A DNA stretch of 64,000 nt. It comes from Alphaproteobacteria bacterium. Lineage in GTDB: Bacteria > Pseudomonadota > Alphaproteobacteria > Rhodobacterales > Rhodobacteraceae. The number at the start of each line of letters is the position of its first letter. The first letter of the stretch is position 1. The DNA is taken from assembly GCA_030427145.1 (NCBI GenBank), contig JAUHWT010000001.1, positions 292,414 to 356,413 of the forward strand. The letters run 5' to 3'. Below are positions 55,868-64,000 of this stretch, in pieces. Position numbers and translations under genes: made by a program. The notes below the pieces were generated by a model. That model did not search any database. It was not told the DNA's origin and saw nothing but the letters and a program-made list of their open reading frames with translations.

Positions 55868-58809
55868 GTTTCTGCTCCAAACGGATCGCCATCGGACCAT
55901 TCGCCGCGGCGCGACAGGTGGTCATACGCGCCCTCAAAAGCGATGCGATGAGGGCGGAGCCGCGCCACAAAAGGCGTTCGGTGATCCTGATAGACGCACA
56001 TGAGTGACATGAAACCGTCCCAGACGGTTGTAAGAGCGTCGTGATCGCTTGGCAGAATGAGGCTTTTGCGCTGATTGATGCCGATCAGTTCAAGGTGTGT
56101 CACGCGCGCAGGGGCGATTTTCTCGAAGGCTCCGCGTTCGGCCAGCACCGCCTCCAGCGGCAACTGGGTGTGGAAATGTTTGGCCTGCTTCTCGCTGGGA
56201 ATGCTGCCGGATTTGTAGTCGTAAATGGCAAATGTGCCATCCGGCAAAAGGTCGATACGGTCGGCCTGCGCGGTGAGTTTCAGTGGTTGAGCCAGATCGG
56301 GAACATGATAGCGGGCGGAAATCTCGCGATGGAACGGCCTGCCACGTTCGCGCCTCCCGCGCTCCTCCTGAACAAACCAGTCAGAGGCGCGGCTCAACCG
56401 CTCCCGCCAAAGCGCACGAATTGCAGGCCAGGGAACCTCCCGGTCGAGCACATCGTCGGTGACATGTAGGAAAACCTCATCCGCATTGTCCGGGAAGTCA
56501 TCCCGCGTCCGCTCCACGAACTCTTCCAAAACCGAGTGCAGGACAGTTCCCCGCACGAGTGCATCCGCAGCCTGACCTGGCGGGTCAAGAGGGCGAAGGT
56601 TCAGGACCCGCCGCGCGTAAACCGCGTAAGGATCGCGAATGAGGGTGTCGATCTGGGTGACCGATAACCTGTCCGGCCGGGCGGCCGCAGGGGGGCGTGG
56701 AGATGGACGGGAGGCCGACGGCACATCGCCTTCTGGCTCATCCAGAAGGGTTGAGAGGGCCAGTACTGAATTACCGCGATCGCGGGCGCTCTCGAGTGAC
56801 GCCTTCCCGATCGGACCTAGCCCGTTCAGAAGGTTTTCAAGACGCAGGAGCCACCGGGACGCGACGGTTGGCGACCCGTCCTCCCGGGACGCGCGCGACA
56901 CGACCACACGCGGGGCACCCATTGCCTGCTGGAAATCATGTGCGGAAAGACCGATTTTCTGATCGGGCAACGGCAGGCCAATGTCCCGGCGCAGGCTTCG
57001 GCTCAGCCATGGATCGGCACCTGGCTGACGTGGCCAGGTGCCCTCGTTCAGACCTCCGAGAATGATGGTATCGGCGGACTGAACGCGCGCCTCGAGCGTT
57101 CCCCAGATTGCAAGCCTGCTGTTGGTAACGACAGCCTCTTCGGGCACGTCTTTCGACCCCAGTTGGGAGCGCAGCAGCGCGAGGTAGCTGTGGCGGTCCA
57201 TCGGGCCGTAGATGTCGGCAGAGGCCGCTAGCTCCTCCACGACAGCCAGGGCGGCACGTCCGGCATCGCGGTCCCAAAGACCGTGGGTTGACCCCGCCTC
57301 CGGGCCTTCGGCAAGGTTCTCGGCAAAGGATTTATGCCATGCGGCATGCTCTGCTAGTGGCGCGACATCCGGAGCGGGACTGGACAAAACCGTTTCCAGC
57401 CATGTGACCCACGTCACCGCCTCCTCACCCAGCTTGACCGCCCACGCGTGCATCCTTGGCCAGTCAACGAATGGTGCGCCACCCCGCAGTTCCGCCGTTT
57501 CAATGCGGCTGACAAAATCCATGTGTTGCCTGCGCGCGGAAGCGACGGAGTTCACCAACGGGTGTTTGAGCAGAACAAGAAGCGATTCCGGCGTCAGTGG
57601 CTGCAGAGCGGGATCAGCCAGTAGCAGGAGTAAAACACCGGGCGGGGTCAGGACCAGTGGGCGTCCGGCACTGTCATCGGGAATGATGCCCCACCGGTCG
57701 AGTTCGCTTGTGACACGGCGGGCCAGCGTTCGGTCGGGCGTAATCAGCGCCGCGGTCCCGTCTGTTTCAAGGGCCTGGCGCAGGACAAAGGCAATGGCAC
57801 GCGCCTCAGACCGCGAATTTGCCGCTTCCAGCCACGTAACATCCTCCATCGCCTGAGGCAGGTCATCAACGAGGGCTTTCCCCTCCGTTCGCCACTGATC
57901 CGTTACCGGGGCCGGTCGCATGGCGAGAGATACCAGTGCGTTGCGTTCGGGTGACGGTGATTGGGTATCGACCCAACGGGGCAACAGGACGGGATCAAAC
58001 CCGATCACCTCAGCAAGGCGTTGGAAACCATTCTGGGGATGATCCGATACTGCCGTGTCGTCGGATTGAAGCCGCTTCCATACCGATGTGGGTTGCGTGG
58101 CGTCAAAGCCGGGCAGGACAACCGCGCCTTGCGGGAGACGCGCTACCGCTTCCATAAAGATGCGGGTTGCCGAACGTGAACCCGTGGAACCTACAACGAG
58201 AACGGGATCCTGCGGTGGTGCTGTTTTCCACGTTTCAGCCCATGCCAGCGCCTGTGCCCGCAGGCGGCCCTGTCCGGTCGACATGCCGGAGCCTGCGACA
58301 TAGTGGCCGAGTATATTCAGAAATTTCAGGTTGCGCTGCCAGTGTGCGGCATGTTCGGCAGGTTCCACCTGCGCGAACACGTCCGGATCCAGCCCCTCTC
58401 CCTGCAGTTCATCGAGAAGGTCACTGAGACTGTCTGCCAAATCAAAAGCTGCGGTCTGTGCGGCCAGACCGGGTTCGGTATCAATCAAACCGGACACGAG
58501 ACGTGCCAGTTCCAGTTTTCGTTCAAGTGCCGACGTTGGCTCTGGCAGTTTGAGAGGTGCCAACGGATCGGATGCCAGCTCGGTAATCACTCTAATCCGG
58601 GGCAGCAGACGCGGGCCGCCAGCGGCGAATTGATCCATGAGTGATCGCCGGGCCCGCTGGGTATTCACCCAGATTGTGATTTTGGCCAGCAGGTGTGGTG
58701 GTTGACCGGCCAGGCGCTGATCCAGCCCCGCCACCAGATCGGAAGTGAAATCCGCACCGGGCGGCAGCGTAAAAAACCGCGGTCCGTTGCATGGCTCAAA
58801 CAGATGCAT
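55864..58809 (-). CDS. addB: double-strand break repair protein AddB
   Basis: AddB, the partner of AddA, is an inactivated-helicase and nuclease subunit. It has 981 residues, with the usual weak N-terminal helicase-like section (FFTLPPGADFTSDLVAGLD) and a C-terminal RecB-type nuclease with Asp-Tyr-Lys in TFAIYDYKSGSIPSEKQAKHF. I start at the ATG at 58809, which overlaps the murU stop by one base; the longer frame is an unrelated leader. The overlaps on both sides imply co-translation within the operon. Confidence 0.95.
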   Translation of the reverse strand: MHLFEPCNGPRFFTLPPGADFTSDLVAGLDQRLAGQPPHLLAKITIWVNTQRARRSLMDQFAAGGPRLLPRIRVITELASDPLAPLKLPEPTSALERKLELARLVSGLIDTEPGLAAQTAAFDLADSLSDLLDELQGEGLDPDVFAQVEPAEHAAHWQRNLKFLNILGHYVAGSGMSTGQGRLRAQALAWAETWKTAPPQDPVLVVGSTGSRSATRIFMEAVARLPQGAVVLPGFDATQPTSVWKRLQSDDTAVSDHPQNGFQRLAEVIGFDPVLLPRWVDTQSPSPERNALVSLAMRPAPVTDQWRTEGKALVDDLPQAMEDVTWLEAANSRSEARAIAFVLRQALETDGTAALITPDRTLARRVTSELDRWGIIPDDSAGRPLVLTPPGVLLLLLADPALQPLTPESLLVLLKHPLVNSVASARRQHMDFVSRIETAELRGGAPFVDWPRMHAWAVKLGEEAVTWVTWLETVLSSPAPDVAPLAEHAAWHKSFAENLAEGPEAGSTHGLWDRDAGRAALAVVEELAASADIYGPMDRHSYLALLRSQLGSKDVPEEAVVTNSRLAIWGTLEARVQSADTIILGGLNEGTWPRQPGADPWLSRSLRRDIGLPLPDQKIGLSAHDFQQAMGAPRVVVSRASREDGSPTVASRWLLRLENLLNGLGPIGKASLESARDRGNSVLALSTLLDEPEGDVPSASRPSPRPPAAARPDRLSVTQIDTLIRDPYAVYARRVLNLRPLDPPGQAADALVRGTVLHSVLEEFVERTRDDFPDNADEVFLHVTDDVLDREVPWPAIRALWRERLSRASDWFVQEERGRRERGRPFHREISARYHVPDLAQPLKLTAQADRIDLLPDGTFAIYDYKSGSIPSEKQAKHFHTQLPLEAVLAERGAFEKIAPARVTHLELIGINQRKSLILPSDHDALTTVWDGFMSLMCVYQDHRTPFVARLRPHRIAFEGAYDHLSRRGEWSDGDPFGAET

Positions 58810-59510
58810 TACCGCGCGATTTCCAACTCGGCCAAACCAATCCCCTCCGGTGTGCCAACGTCGACCCAGTTTCCGTAATGGACAACGGCTTTCAACCGCC
58901 CCCTCTCGATGAGGTGGTCCCAAACAGCATTGAGGGAAAAAACGCCCGGCTCGAAACCGTCGAGTACGGATAACCGAATAATCTGCGCTCCACAGTATAT
59001 ATAGTCGGCATGTTCGGCATCACCCCGCCTGGTAATCCGCCCATCCGGCTCCAAAAAGAAATCTCCGGGACTTTTGTGACCGGTCGCCTTTTCCCGGGGC
59101 AGCAGGCAGAGAAGCGCGTCCATCTCCTCATCGTTCCAGGCCGCAGCGAGCGTTTTTAGTGGATTTCCGTTCCTCCAAACCATGTCGGCATTCAGGGTAA
59201 AGACACACTCGCCGCCAAACAGCGCCGCCGCGTTTTTCAAACCGCCTCCGGTGTCCAAGAGTTCAGTCTCATGGGAAATTCTGATGTTTGGATCAGCGGT
59301 CGAAAGGTGGCTATGCAGTTGTTCGGCGTGGGTATGTGTGTTGACGACGACCTCGCTGATCCCTGCATCGCGCACGAGATCAAGAGCGTGATCGATCAGC
59401 GGCCGCCCTGACACCTGAATAAGGGGTTTCGGCACATGCGTGGTCAGCGCGCCCATGCGGGTACCACGCCCGGCGGCGAAAATCATGATTCCTTCAGGTT
59501 TCACGCGCAT
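58809..59510 (-). CDS. murU: MurNAc-1-phosphate uridylyltransferase-like nucleotidyltransferase (MurU)
   Basis: A 233-residue nucleotidyltransferase. The GT-A fold motif is IMIFAAGRGTRMGALTTHVPKPLIQV, with ETELLDTGGGLKNAAALFG and FTLNADMVWRNG. MurU makes UDP-MurNAc from MurNAc-1-phosphate in the peptidoglycan recycling bypass that evades fosfomycin. This assignment depends on the adjacent amgK, since the fold is shared with other sugar-1-phosphate transferases. The start may be ATG 59510 or GTG 59504, the latter with better GGGAG spacing. Its 5' end overlaps amgK. Confidence 0.9.
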   Translation of the reverse strand: MRVKPEGIMIFAAGRGTRMGALTTHVPKPLIQVSGRPLIDHALDLVRDAGISEVVVNTHTHAEQLHSHLSTADPNIRISHETELLDTGGGLKNAAALFGGECVFTLNADMVWRNGNPLKTLAAAWNDEEMDALLCLLPREKATGHKSPGDFFLEPDGRITRRGDAEHADYIYCGAQIIRLSVLDGFEPGVFSLNAVWDHLIERGRLKAVVHYGNWVDVGTPEGIGLAELEIAR

Positions 59511-60522
59511 CTCCCGCCAATCTCTTTCGAACCTTTGCATCGGGCACGGGAACGTGTCTTTCCATCCAATCGCCCAATTGCCGCAGTTCCGGGTGTTCAA
59601 GGTTTCGCATCAGGATGTTCCATGTTCGCGGCAACAGGTCCAGGTAACGCGGCTTGCCGTCGCGGCGACAGAGCCGTGTGAACAGGCCCATGATCTTGAG
59701 GTTTCTTTGCACCGACAGTGTGCTCGCCGCCATGAGAAAATCGTTGTGCTGAAGGCCGCGACGCTCGATGTAGCGCAAAGTCATCGCTTCACGCACCTCC
59801 GGCTCGACATCGCGCCTGACATCGTCCAGCAGTGAAACCACGTCGTAGGCGGGATGTCCGATGAGCATGTCCTGAAAGTCGATCAGGCCGATCCTGCACC
59901 GCCCCTCGCGTTGCGGCAACCAAATGAGATTTTCAACGTGATAGTCCCGATACACTACACTGGACCGGTCATCCGCCAGGGGAACGAGCAGATCCGAAGT
60001 CAGGCTCTCGTACTCATCAACAAGATCTTTGGACACTCCGCCTTCCAAACCCACCGGCAGATACCATTCCACCAGCAGCCGGACTTCGCGCATGAGGACG
60101 GCCATATCGTAGGGCGGTGGCGACCACTCCCCATCAAACCCGGTGGCGTCGCACTCATGCATGTCTGCTAGTACGTCAATCGCCGCAGCGTAGAGGTCGG
60201 AAACCATATCCGGTGCATTTTCGCAAAGGCGATGGAGCAGATCGTCTCCCAGATCCTCAATCAGCATCAAACCCGTTTCGGGCTCTGATGCGATAATTTC
60301 GGGAGCACTGAAACCCTGCTGCAAAAGCCACCGGGTCACTGCCGAATAGGGCGTGGTGGTCAGGCCGCTTTCCGGTGGTACATCCATCAACAGACACTGC
60401 TCAGAACCGTTCAGCAGCCTTTCATATCGACGCGCCGATGCGTCCCCTGCCAGCTCGGTTCGCCGGGCATCGCCCCAGCCACTTCGTTTCAGGAAACTCT
60501 CTATTTCGAACTGGCGTGTCAT
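59494..60522 (-). CDS. amgK: AmgK-like amino-sugar kinase (MurNAc/GlcNAc anomeric kinase)
   Basis: A 342-residue kinase of the aminoglycoside phosphotransferase fold. The catalytic loop is VVYRDYHVENLIWLP and the metal-binding Asp is in IGLIDFQDMLIGHPAYDVVSL. AmgK phosphorylates MurNAc or GlcNAc at C1 for MurU. It overlaps the tsaE stop by four bases and murU by 17 bases. Specificity is supported by gene order rather than by sequence details. Confidence 0.92.
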   Translation of the reverse strand: MTRQFEIESFLKRSGWGDARRTELAGDASARRYERLLNGSEQCLLMDVPPESGLTTTPYSAVTRWLLQQGFSAPEIIASEPETGLMLIEDLGDDLLHRLCENAPDMVSDLYAAAIDVLADMHECDATGFDGEWSPPPYDMAVLMREVRLLVEWYLPVGLEGGVSKDLVDEYESLTSDLLVPLADDRSSVVYRDYHVENLIWLPQREGRCRIGLIDFQDMLIGHPAYDVVSLLDDVRRDVEPEVREAMTLRYIERRGLQHNDFLMAASTLSVQRNLKIMGLFTRLCRRDGKPRYLDLLPRTWNILMRNLEHPELRQLGDWMERHVPVPDAKVRKRLAGDARET

Positions 60523-61010
60523 ATCTTCACCAGACCTGCCTGCGTTAGACAGTCATCCACCCAGTCCCAGCCCTCACCAACATGGATGACCTCCAACCGC
60601 CGCGCATCATCCCGATCCTTCACAAACGAAAGCTCCAGACGCAGGTAGCGGTCAGGGAGTTCCGACCCGAGCCTGTCGATCCATTCGACAAGACAGATCG
60701 CTTCCTCAAAAGCATCGTCCAATCCAAGTTCAACTATCTCGCCAGCATCACCGAGCCTGTAAAGATCGGCGTGCCAGAGTTCGGTATTGTCCAAATCGTA
60801 GGACTGAACGAGCGTGAAGCTTGGGGAGGGAATATCCTCAACGCGACCAAGTTCCGCAAGTCGGGTCAAAATCAACGCCCGGCAAAAAAAGGTTTTTCCG
60901 GAACCAAGATCGCCCGCGAGACCAACAACATCACCGGGGCCGAGGTTTTTCGCGATACTGCCCGCGAGCAGTTCGGTCGCTTCCGTGTTTTCCAACAGAT
61001 AAACAGACAT
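60519..61010 (-). CDS. tsaE: tRNA t6A synthesis ATPase TsaE
   Basis: A 163-residue P-loop protein (153 in E. coli) that drives TsaB-TsaD turnover in N6-threonylcarbamoyladenosine synthesis at position 37 of ANN-decoding tRNAs. Walker A is LAGDLGSGKTFFCRALI, then VQSYDLDNTELWHADLYRLGD, and CLVEWIDRLGSELPDRYLRLEL. It heads the overlapping amgK-murU-addB-addA chain and lies 81 bases from the end of the PAS protein gene. Confidence 0.96.
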   Translation of the reverse strand: MSVYLLENTEATELLAGSIAKNLGPGDVVGLAGDLGSGKTFFCRALILTRLAELGRVEDIPSPSFTLVQSYDLDNTELWHADLYRLGDAGEIVELGLDDAFEEAICLVEWIDRLGSELPDRYLRLELSFVKDRDDARRLEVIHVGEGWDWVDDCLTQAGLVKI

Positions 61011-61091
61011 GGGAGTGATCCGCTCGGGCTTTCCGGTTGGATCGTTCTACAGTGCTCGCGCGTGTGTTCAAGTCCGGAAGAATAAACCGCA

Positions 61092-63329
61092 TCACGCGCT
61101 CAGAGGCGGGATTAATTTCGTAGTGCCCCCGCCCTTTTCCCGGAGCGGGACGGACGCTTCCACCGTGAAGCTGCCACCACCGGTGTGCATGGTGACACTG
61201 CCCCCGGCCGTTTCCACCATACGGCGACAGAGCGAAATGCCTGGGCCGGAAGGTTCATCCGCCGTGCTGGACGTCGAAGTCGCGGCGCGCACTTTCCAGA
61301 CAGCATTGCCTTCAACCGGCAGTGCCGAGAGCTCGACCGTTGAGCCCTCCGTCGCCATTCCGGCTGCGGCCAGCCCTGTAAGCAGTGCCACACCGCGAAG
61401 CTGGGGATCTATCCCCACCCAGTCTTTGGAGAGTTCCAAAGTGAGACCTCGCGCCTCAATGGCCTGGCGGAGTGGTGGCAACGGGTCCGAGCCGCTGAAA
61501 TTGCCTGACTGGGCGAGATCCAGAATTTTCTGTGACCTTTCCAGGCCACCCTTCAGATCCCTGACAGCAGCGTTGAGACATTTGTAGGCTTCAGCGTTTT
61601 GTGCCGACGGGATTGCGGACATTACCTGCTCAAGCGCCGCCTGAACGGGATAACGGATTTCGCCAATGGCGAGGTCGTTGAGTATTTGCACGGAGTCTTC
61701 GGTCGACGGGGCATCCACTGCATCCGTCGAGACCGAAACCTCACGGAACAGAACGAGCGAAGATGCGTCGGGCATTGGCGCAAGGAAAACCTGGAGGTTC
61801 CGACCGTCGAGTGTTTTGACGTCTCCAGCCCAACTGGTGCGGACGTCCCCACCGGTCGCAAATTCGGTTACCTTCTCCCAGACCGGACTTGTCTCACATT
61901 TCTCTGACCAGATCGCGGTCATGTCGGAGATTGCCGGGCCGTGGAGGCGCGTGGTCTGCTCGACATCCCATAGTTTCTCGAAGGCCGAATTGACGATGCT
62001 CAGGCTGCCGGACGCGTCAAAAACCGCAACAGCCTCGTTCAGGTGGTCCAGTGTCGCCTGATTCAGTTCAAGCTCTGAGCGATATTTGCGCTCGAGCATG
62101 ATTGAGGTTGAGATGTCCTCAAAGAGAAACGCGAGAGCACCCTGGGGATGCGGTCGACCCGTGACCCGGAACACCTTGCCGGAGGGAAGCACCCAGTTTT
62201 CCTCATAGGTTCCGTCGCGCGCACCTTCCTCAAGATGGCTCAACATGCGCCGCCATTCAGCGAAGTCTTTTTGCTCCGGCATCTGTCGGGTTTCGCGCAG
62301 GCGTTCGAGGAAATCCCGCAGACTTGGCCGCCCTGCAAGCCAAACCGCATCAATCTTTACCAACTCGGTCAGAGCCGGATTGAACAGTCCTAGACGCCGG
62401 TTTTTATCGAAAACCGCCAAACCGATTGGCAGGTGCGCAAATGTCTCTGTCAGAGTCTCAACGAAACGGCGCAGGGATTTTTCGGCGCCCACAAGTTCGT
62501 CGGCCTCAATAGCATAGCCGTAGGTTTCCCCATTGGCGCCATCGCACTGAACGACTTCATACCAGTGCGGATCCTCGTCCAGCCGGGTCGTGACAGCCAC
62601 CCGTCGGCGGTTTTCCGAACCTCTTGGCGTTAGGGGAACTTCCTCAAGCACGTGACCAAAGGCATTGGGAATGCGGTGGTCCGGGCCATCTTCCCGGCTG
62701 CTGTCGAAGTTGGCACGATAAACCTCGTTGGCCCAGGACACCGTGTCGTCCGGCGCCTTGCTCCAGGCCATGACTGGTGAGCAGTCCAGAATTTCCCGCA
62801 GGAATTGGTTCTCAGAACGCGCCACTTCGAGTGATTTCTCCGCATCATGCAGCGCAATTGCGTCTTCGCCAGCCGGTCGAATGGAGAGGAAAGCCGAATT
62901 CCCTCGCGGTTCGCCAAGTATTTCTATGGCTGTTCCGTTTTTGCGCGCGCAATAGTGACGAAACCTTGCGCCCTCGACGATCAGCCGCTGAATGTCCGAC
63001 GCTATTGTGGGACAGTCTGCTGCAAGATGCGACTTAATCGCGGCGAGGCGCGTTTTCCGGACACCGATGCTGTCGAGCATAACGCGTGCAGGATCGGTGA
63101 TGGCTCTGAGGTTGCTGCCAATAATTTCGAAATCGCAGTTTTCACTGGAAGGATTTTCGACCAGATTCGTTCTTGTTCCGTGACGCAGTTTCCGCTGCCC
63201 CAATGCGTAGCCACCGATCAGGATGCAGGTAGCAAACGCACTGACCGAAACGGAAAGTAATGATTGTGGCATTTGCTGAACAAGAGAAAACTGGGAGGGA
63301 TCGAACGTAGAAAGGCTGGAAAAAACCAT
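61092..63329 (-). CDS. PAS-domain protein resembling a sensor histidine kinase, degenerate catalytic core
   Basis: A 745-residue protein. A short hydrophobic segment (about 24-44) anchors it, and three PAS-like domains follow at about 175-275, 290-410 and 425-530. The region that would be the dimerisation/histidine helix (543-610) has IGEIRYPV where canonical kinases have a His-Glu-Leu-Arg-x-Pro pattern; Gly556 is at the usual phosphoacceptor position. The ATPase part keeps a GPGISLCRRMVETAGGSV loop (about 695-712), but the Asn and the Asp-x-Gly boxes are not found. It looks like a pseudokinase and may act as a scaffold or sensor. It leads the tsaE gene by 81 bases on the same strand. Confidence 0.8.
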   Translation of the reverse strand: MVFSSLSTFDPSQFSLVQQMPQSLLSVSVSAFATCILIGGYALGQRKLRHGTRTNLVENPSSENCDFEIIGSNLRAITDPARVMLDSIGVRKTRLAAIKSHLAADCPTIASDIQRLIVEGARFRHYCARKNGTAIEILGEPRGNSAFLSIRPAGEDAIALHDAEKSLEVARSENQFLREILDCSPVMAWSKAPDDTVSWANEVYRANFDSSREDGPDHRIPNAFGHVLEEVPLTPRGSENRRRVAVTTRLDEDPHWYEVVQCDGANGETYGYAIEADELVGAEKSLRRFVETLTETFAHLPIGLAVFDKNRRLGLFNPALTELVKIDAVWLAGRPSLRDFLERLRETRQMPEQKDFAEWRRMLSHLEEGARDGTYEENWVLPSGKVFRVTGRPHPQGALAFLFEDISTSIMLERKYRSELELNQATLDHLNEAVAVFDASGSLSIVNSAFEKLWDVEQTTRLHGPAISDMTAIWSEKCETSPVWEKVTEFATGGDVRTSWAGDVKTLDGRNLQVFLAPMPDASSLVLFREVSVSTDAVDAPSTEDSVQILNDLAIGEIRYPVQAALEQVMSAIPSAQNAEAYKCLNAAVRDLKGGLERSQKILDLAQSGNFSGSDPLPPLRQAIEARGLTLELSKDWVGIDPQLRGVALLTGLAAAGMATEGSTVELSALPVEGNAVWKVRAATSTSSTADEPSGPGISLCRRMVETAGGSVTMHTGGGSFTVEASVPLREKGGGTTKLIPPLSA

Positions 63330-63835
63330 GCGGTCAGGACCTGTTTTAAGAGCAGACGGAACAAATCCTGGAACGCTTAATATATCCCTTAAAAAGAACC
63401 GGTGGCGACCGCCACGAACGGGCTTGGGTTACGCGACGCAACGCGACGGATTTTGACGGCCGGTGGCAAGCGCTCCAGTCGACCCCGCACGGGCATCGAC
63501 AGCGGAAGTGAAAAGTGCCTTCCCATAAGGCGTCCAGATTTACTTAATATTCGTCATGAAAGGAAGCGATTGACTGTTGCATTTTGGCAAAACCACAGAC
63601 CCAAATTGCTTCAAAATTCATCTGCTGCGACTCAAGCCTCTGATTTGAAATGTTTTTCGGGGATTCCTGAATTAGTCGATTTTTAGTAAATATTTCGATC
63701 TTATTAATGTTCTGTTCACTGTTTTTTAAAATGATCCCTTCTACTACGAAAACACAGCAATGGTTGGCTACATACTAAATAGATCTGTATAAGGATTTGC
63801 CGGCTGCGGGAGGATCACGTAAAGAGTTCTCTGCT
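63330..63835. other. AT-richer intergenic region
   Basis: About 500 bases without a convincing gene. The left part, close to the PAS gene start, is GC-rich with a palindrome GTGGCG-AC-CGCCAC (63402-63415) and a short repeated word ACGCGACG near 63440. From about 63540 to 63800 the sequence is clearly AT-richer than the rest of the window. A short inverted repeat GTAAAG...CTTTAC overlaps the stop of the next gene at its right end. Confidence 0.4.
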
Positions 63836-64000
63836 TTACTGACCAAAACCACCAGGCTTCCCGACCTGCAGTTTGACCTGCCCCCCGGTGGTCCCTCGTT
63901 CATAACGAGAGTCTGCGGGTTTGATTTTGATAGTCATGGGTTTTGGCTTGGGCAAGCGCGCCGGGCGCGGAGCCCTCAAATTGCTCAAGCGCTCGGCGCG
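63836..64000 (-). CDS. C-terminal end of an unidentified protein, cut by the window edge
   Basis: A minus-strand frame that is open from the window edge and ends at TAA (63836-63838) gives a tail of 54 residues, rich in Pro, Lys and Arg, with RAERLSNLRAPRPARLPK and GQVKLQVGKPGGFGQ at the end. I do not recognise it. The rest of the gene lies outside the window, so identification is not possible here. A plus-strand ATG at about 63938 runs in the same region and is the weaker reading. Confidence 0.45.
   Translation of the reverse strand, partial: RAERLSNLRAPRPARLPKPKPMTIKIKPADSRYERGTTGGQVKLQVGKPGGFGQ

Overview
The window looks like a stretch of core chromosome from an alphaproteobacterium, most likely a marine member of the Rhodobacterales (Roseobacter-like). 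I infer this from the protein families and from gene blocks that, from memory, are typical of that group: ialB next to rlmN, the tsaE-amgK-murU-addB-addA-trxA block, a methyltransferase/comF/grxC/nitrilase/ubiG neighbourhood, a DUF2794 protein, and a GST beside queG. The DNA is GC-rich by eye, except for an AT-richer patch at the right edge. I found no rRNA, tRNA, CRISPR array or recognisable insertion sequence.

Layout. 0-6 kb: a methyltransferase, clpA with a clear terminator, a minus-strand cluster (hspQ, a K+ channel, a DUF2794 protein) and a lytic transglycosylase-like lipoprotein. 6-13 kb: a LysR regulator and a four-gene carnitine catabolic operon. The operon holds the 3-dehydrocarnitine cleavage enzyme, an L-carnitine dehydrogenase fused to a betainyl-CoA thioesterase, a GNAT protein and an AhpD-like protein. 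A secreted RTX protein follows. 13-19 kb: leuC, a TPP riboswitch driving ykoF-thiX-thiZ-thiY (thiamine or pyrimidine uptake), and asparaginase. 19-28 kb: ialB, rlmN, an Lrp/LysE divergent pair, and an envelope cluster with two L,D-transpeptidases, a CAP lipoprotein, a small acidic-tailed protein, yjbF and yjbH. 28-41 kb: housekeeping genes including queG, mtgA, hemH, comF, grxC, ubiG and a proline iminopeptidase. 41-52 kb: fadH, ilvD, accD-folC, a threonine aldolase, and an alanine/Na+ symporter preceded by a CtrA-like box. 52-63 kb: one long minus-strand run, PAS protein-tsaE-amgK-murU-addB-addA-trxA, in which most junctions overlap. 63.3-64 kb: AT-richer spacer and the C-terminal end of an unidentified minus-strand gene.

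How the parts work together. Three systems are well supported as units. First, carnitine is oxidised, cleaved and hydrolysed to glycine betaine. Second, a thiamin-precursor importer is controlled by a TPP riboswitch that runs into its ribosome binding site. Third, a compact operon joins peptidoglycan sugar recycling (AmgK, MurU), tRNA t6A synthesis (TsaE), double-strand break repair (AddAB) and thioredoxin. The most unusual items are a PAS protein that is histidine-kinase-like but has lost its phosphoacceptor His and ATP-binding boxes, an RTX protein with a propeller-like repeated front half, and a GfcA/YjbE-like small protein facing yjbFH. I did not see a clear-cut new defence or mobile system.
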